Below are positions 33,364 to 35,417 of a DNA stretch of 35,417 nt, piece after piece (within the stretch, counting starts at the first letter, position 1; every line of letters begins with the position of its first letter). The position numbers and the translations under genes are program-made. The stretch covers positions 1-35,417 of the forward strand of contig CALWOE010000012.1 in assembly GCA_944383035.1 (NCBI GenBank), in the 5' to 3' direction. The notes beneath the pieces were generated by a model. It was given only the letters and a program-made list of their open reading frames with translations. It had not been told where the DNA came from and did no database searches. Origin of the DNA: an uncultured Clostridia bacterium (lineage in GTDB: Bacteria; Bacillota; Clostridia; TANB77; CAG-465).

Positions 33364-34929
33364 ATGAATGAATTAAAAAAATATAAAGGTGAGAAAAAAG
33401 GTATTGTTACTGCTTTTAAAGCAATATCAGTAATAATACTTATTTTATTACAAATAGCTTTTTTATTCTTTTTGTTTTCTAATACAACAAGATTTTCACA
33501 TTTAACTAAGATTATTTTTGAAGTATTAAAAATAATAACAGTACTATTTATATTATATAGGCACGATAGTGCAGCATATAAAATATCATGGATAATTTTA
33601 ATTATGTTTATACCTGCAGTAGGTATTGTAATATATTTACTTTGGGGTAATAATAAATTAAGAAGAAAAAAAGAACTTGTATATAGAAGAGTACGCGTTG
33701 ATACTGAAGATAACTTAATTGAAAATTTTGAACTTGAAAATGAAATAAAAAATCAAGATATATATAAATATAATCAAATAAAATATATGACTAATATAAC
33801 TGGATATCCATTATGTAGAAATGAAGGTGTTAAATATTTTGAAACAGGTGAAAAATTCTTTAAAGATGTAAAAGAAGAATTAAAAAATGCTAAGTCATAT
33901 ATTTTACTGGAATTTTATATATTATCTAAAGGTAAGTTATTGGATGATATACTAGATATATTGATAGAAAAAGCAAAACAAGGAGTAAAAGTCATATTTT
34001 TAATAGATTCTCTAGGTGCACTTTTAAGAAAACCAAAAGGATTTATAGAAAATATGAAGAAAAATGGAATTTTAGTATATGAATTTAATCCATTTTCTCC
34101 TGTAATAAATGGTTATATAAATTATAGGGATCACAGAAAAATTATTTCAATTGATGGAAAAATTGCATATACAGGTGGTGTAAATATAGCTGATGAATAT
34201 GCAAATATTATTGAAAAATATGGATATTGGAAAGATGTTGGAGTTAAAGTCACAGGTGATGTTGCATGGAGCTTTACATTAATGACCTTAAGAACAATAG
34301 AAAGTATTGATAAAAAAAGAATTGATTATGAATGGTATAAGAAAATTGCAGAAGAACAAACAAAGGATTTATCAAAAAAAGATGGTTATGTTTTAGCATA
34401 TGCAGATGGACCAGATAATAGAAAAAATCCAATAGAAAGTGTGTTTATCCAAACAATAAATTATGCAAAAAAATATTTGTATATTACCACACCATATTTT
34501 ATAATTAGTGAACCAATTCTTACAGCTTTACTTAACAGTGCAAGAAGTGGTGTAGACGTAAGAGTTATATTACCACATATTCCAGATAAAAAGATGGTTC
34601 AAATGGTAACACGTTCATATTATGAAGTGCTATTAGAAGCAGGAGTTAAAGTATATGAATATAAACCTGGTTTTGTACATTCTAAAACTTTTGTAGCTGA
34701 CGATGATACAGCTATAATTGGTACTGCTAATTTGGATTTTAGAAGTACGCATTTAAATTTTGAATGTTCATTATATACATATAAAACTGGTGAAGAGTTA
34801 AAAGTAAAACAAGATTTTGAAAGTATGCTTGATAAATGTATAGAGGTTAATCTAGAAGAAATAAAAAATAGACCGCTATTAGTAAAAGCTACAGAAGCAT
34901 TTTTATCTGCTTTTTCACCTATGCTATAA
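33364..34929 (+). CDS. cls: Cardiolipin synthase (phospholipase D family)
   Basis: 521-aa membrane cardiolipin synthase, joining two phosphatidylglycerols. Two N-terminal transmembrane helices (about 17-40 and 70-95, the latter in the PLDc_N segment ISWIILIMFIPAVGIVIYLLWG) precede two HKD catalytic modules: H257-R-K-I-I-S-I-D in DHRKIISIDGKIAYTGGVN, and H439-S-K-T-F-V-A-D in FVHSKTFVADDDTAIIGTAN. TTPYFIISEP between them and the C-terminal helix LLVKATEAFLSAFSPML are typical. A GAGGTAATTT SD precedes the ATG, 54 bases after tgt; a terminator follows. Confidence 0.95.
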   Translation: MNELKKYKGEKKGIVTAFKAISVIILILLQIAFLFFLFSNTTRFSHLTKIIFEVLKIITVLFILYRHDSAAYKISWIILIMFIPAVGIVIYLLWGNNKLRRKKELVYRRVRVDTEDNLIENFELENEIKNQDIYKYNQIKYMTNITGYPLCRNEGVKYFETGEKFFKDVKEELKNAKSYILLEFYILSKGKLLDDILDILIEKAKQGVKVIFLIDSLGALLRKPKGFIENMKKNGILVYEFNPFSPVINGYINYRDHRKIISIDGKIAYTGGVNIADEYANIIEKYGYWKDVGVKVTGDVAWSFTLMTLRTIESIDKKRIDYEWYKKIAEEQTKDLSKKDGYVLAYADGPDNRKNPIESVFIQTINYAKKYLYITTPYFIISEPILTALLNSARSGVDVRVILPHIPDKKMVQMVTRSYYEVLLEAGVKVYEYKPGFVHSKTFVADDDTAIIGTANLDFRSTHLNFECSLYTYKTGEELKVKQDFESMLDKCIEVNLEEIKNRPLLVKATEAFLSAFSPML

Positions 34930-34930
34930 A

Positions 34931-35101
34931 CAAAAAAAGATTAGATAAAACATCTAATCTTTTTTGTTTTGGTGTGATTTTAAGGAGGTATCACACATGA
35001 GCTAGTGCTATGTATTGGACTTACACCAATATTTTTATTAGTTAGATAGAGTGGATTGATTAGATAGTAAAAGTGCGGAAAAGAAGTTAACTAATAATGT
35101 A
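34931..35101 (-). ncRNA. Candidate minus-strand small RNA with an anti-Shine-Dalgarno loop
   Basis: Read on the minus strand: TATAAT at 35107-35112 with a weak TTTAGT 17 bases upstream (35130-35135); then a pyrimidine-rich, mostly unpaired 5' part (about 35090-35045); a hairpin TATTGG/CCAATA (35013-35031); then a hairpin GTGTGAT/ATCACAC (34972-34996) whose 11-nt loop contains CCTCCTT, the anti-SD sequence; then the terminator with seven T. Length would be about 170 nt. The segment is more GC-rich than nearby spacers, as structured RNAs in AT-rich genomes tend to be. CCUCC-type loops are used by several Gram-positive small RNAs to block ribosome binding sites. No known RNA family is recognised. 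Transcription is inferred. Confidence 0.35.
34933..34966. terminator. Bidirectional terminator after cls
   Basis: A stem of 9 bp (AGATTAGAT, 34938-34946, with 34952-34960) extended by A/T pairs to 14 bp, with an AAAAC loop. T-tracts lie on both sides, so it can also end a transcript coming from the right on the minus strand. Confidence 0.85.
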
Positions 35102-35132
35102 ATGTAATTATACTAACATAGCATAACAAACT

Positions 35133-35161
35133 AAAAAAATAAAAATAAAAATAAAAATAAA
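35133..35161. repeat. AAAAAT hexamer tandem repeat
   Basis: About four to five tandem copies of AAAAAT (35133-35161), between the candidate small RNA promoter region and an AT-rich spacer. No coding content. Confidence 0.7.
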
Positions 35162-35219
35162 ATCTTACTTAAAACAAATATTAAAATTAAATATATTATA
35201 TATCTTAATTATACAAAAG

Positions 35220-35285
35220 TCAATAGTTTTACATAAATAATATGTTATGTAAAATATTGATTTGAAACAATTTTTATGATATAAT
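35220..35285 (+). promoter_or_regulatory. Promoter with an overlapping 16-bp inverted repeat
   Basis: TTGATT (35257-35262), a 17-base spacer and TATAAT (35280-35285) with extended TGA. An inverted repeat (left arm 35220-35236, right arm 35245-35260, 16 bp with one bulged G) has its right arm over the -35 box, as an operator or a terminator-like hairpin would. Confidence 0.5.
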
Positions 35286-35289
35286 TCAT

Positions 35290-35417
35290 GTAACTAAGAA
35301 TATATGATACTTTTAGTTACTTTAGAAATTATCAAATAAAAATCTCAAATTTGACAGTTGTAAAAAAGTAAAAGACTGATAACCTTTGATATACAAGGCT
35401 TTCAGTCTTCAATATAT
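35290..35417 (+). other. Leader or non-coding transcript region at the right edge
   Basis: Downstream of the preceding promoter there is no ORF with an SD up to the window end. Two hairpins are visible: GTAACTAA/TTAGTTAC (35290-35297 with 35313-35320), and AAGACTGA/TCAGTCTT (35372-35379 with 35402-35409) enclosing CCTT/AAGG. This may be the 5' leader of a gene beyond the edge, or a recombination-type site; the sequence stops too soon to tell. Confidence 0.4.

Noticed and set aside
35006-35049. Short hydrophobic leader or type I toxin peptide from GTG or ATG near 35006-35010
   Set aside because: The SD is too far from these starts and the correctly spaced ATG stops after two codons; no toxin family pattern was convincing.
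35372-35417. Tyrosine-recombinase attachment site
   Set aside because: The hairpin looks similar in style to such sites, but no integrase or second copy is in the window, so I only describe the structure.

Overview
This is an AT-rich stretch (roughly a quarter G+C by eye) from a Gram-positive, Clostridia-like bacterium. Supporting signs are strong Shine-Dalgarno (SD) sequences, SigA-type promoters often of the TGnTATAAT form, Firmicutes-type enzymes (one-chain GlyRS, CdaA, long Rel, QueA/Tgt, DUF1653, an Asp23-domain protein), a BspA-like surface protein and an IS200 element. TGA serves as a stop (30309-30311) and Trp is TGG, so it is not a code-4 mollicute. An uncultured gut-type Clostridia lineage is my best guess; the species cannot be told from this window.

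Layout. 1-1868: the 3' part of a BspA-like leucine-rich-repeat gene and a GNAT acetyltransferase. 1869-2940: an AT-rich gap with an orphan terminator, then an IS200-type element. 3010-6762: trmN6-rsmI-rnhB, a Ham1-like gene and an exonuclease III gene. 6832-9961: a large unknown protein, then fba with two small conserved genes. 10060-13132: pnp behind a long leader hairpin, followed by a P-loop/Asp23 fusion. 13198-17354: a membrane-anchored protein, glyS, a 42-aa membrane peptide, the c-di-AMP synthase cdaA and an unknown gene. 17400-19407: greA-lysS. 19473-20360 (minus strand): a lipid kinase. 20468-24609: a peptidoglycan-binding protein, a metG cassette bracketed by two identical terminators, DUF402-trmL, and an unknown minus-strand gene. 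24808-30981: an orphan small gene, then rel, two unknown genes, an MBL hydrolase and ung, apparently one operon. 31139-34929: queA-tgt-cls. 34930-35417: no protein gene, but dense RNA-like structure.

Most of the window is housekeeping: tRNA/rRNA modification and charging, RNA decay, nucleotide-pool and DNA repair, and second messengers ((p)ppGpp and c-di-AMP). The items most worth a second look are: (1) a candidate minus-strand small RNA at about 34931-35101 that presents a CCUCCUU anti-SD loop and ends in a terminator; (2) a Rel protein whose synthetase is intact but whose hydrolase motif has lost its key acidic residues; (3) an unknown protein with an HALTH...DELITE motif, like a zinc protease lacking its catalytic Glu; (4) a double-zinc-knuckle MetRS gene between two identical 32-nt terminators; (5) a 30-bp hairpin in the pnp leader. 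No tRNA, rRNA or CRISPR array was seen.
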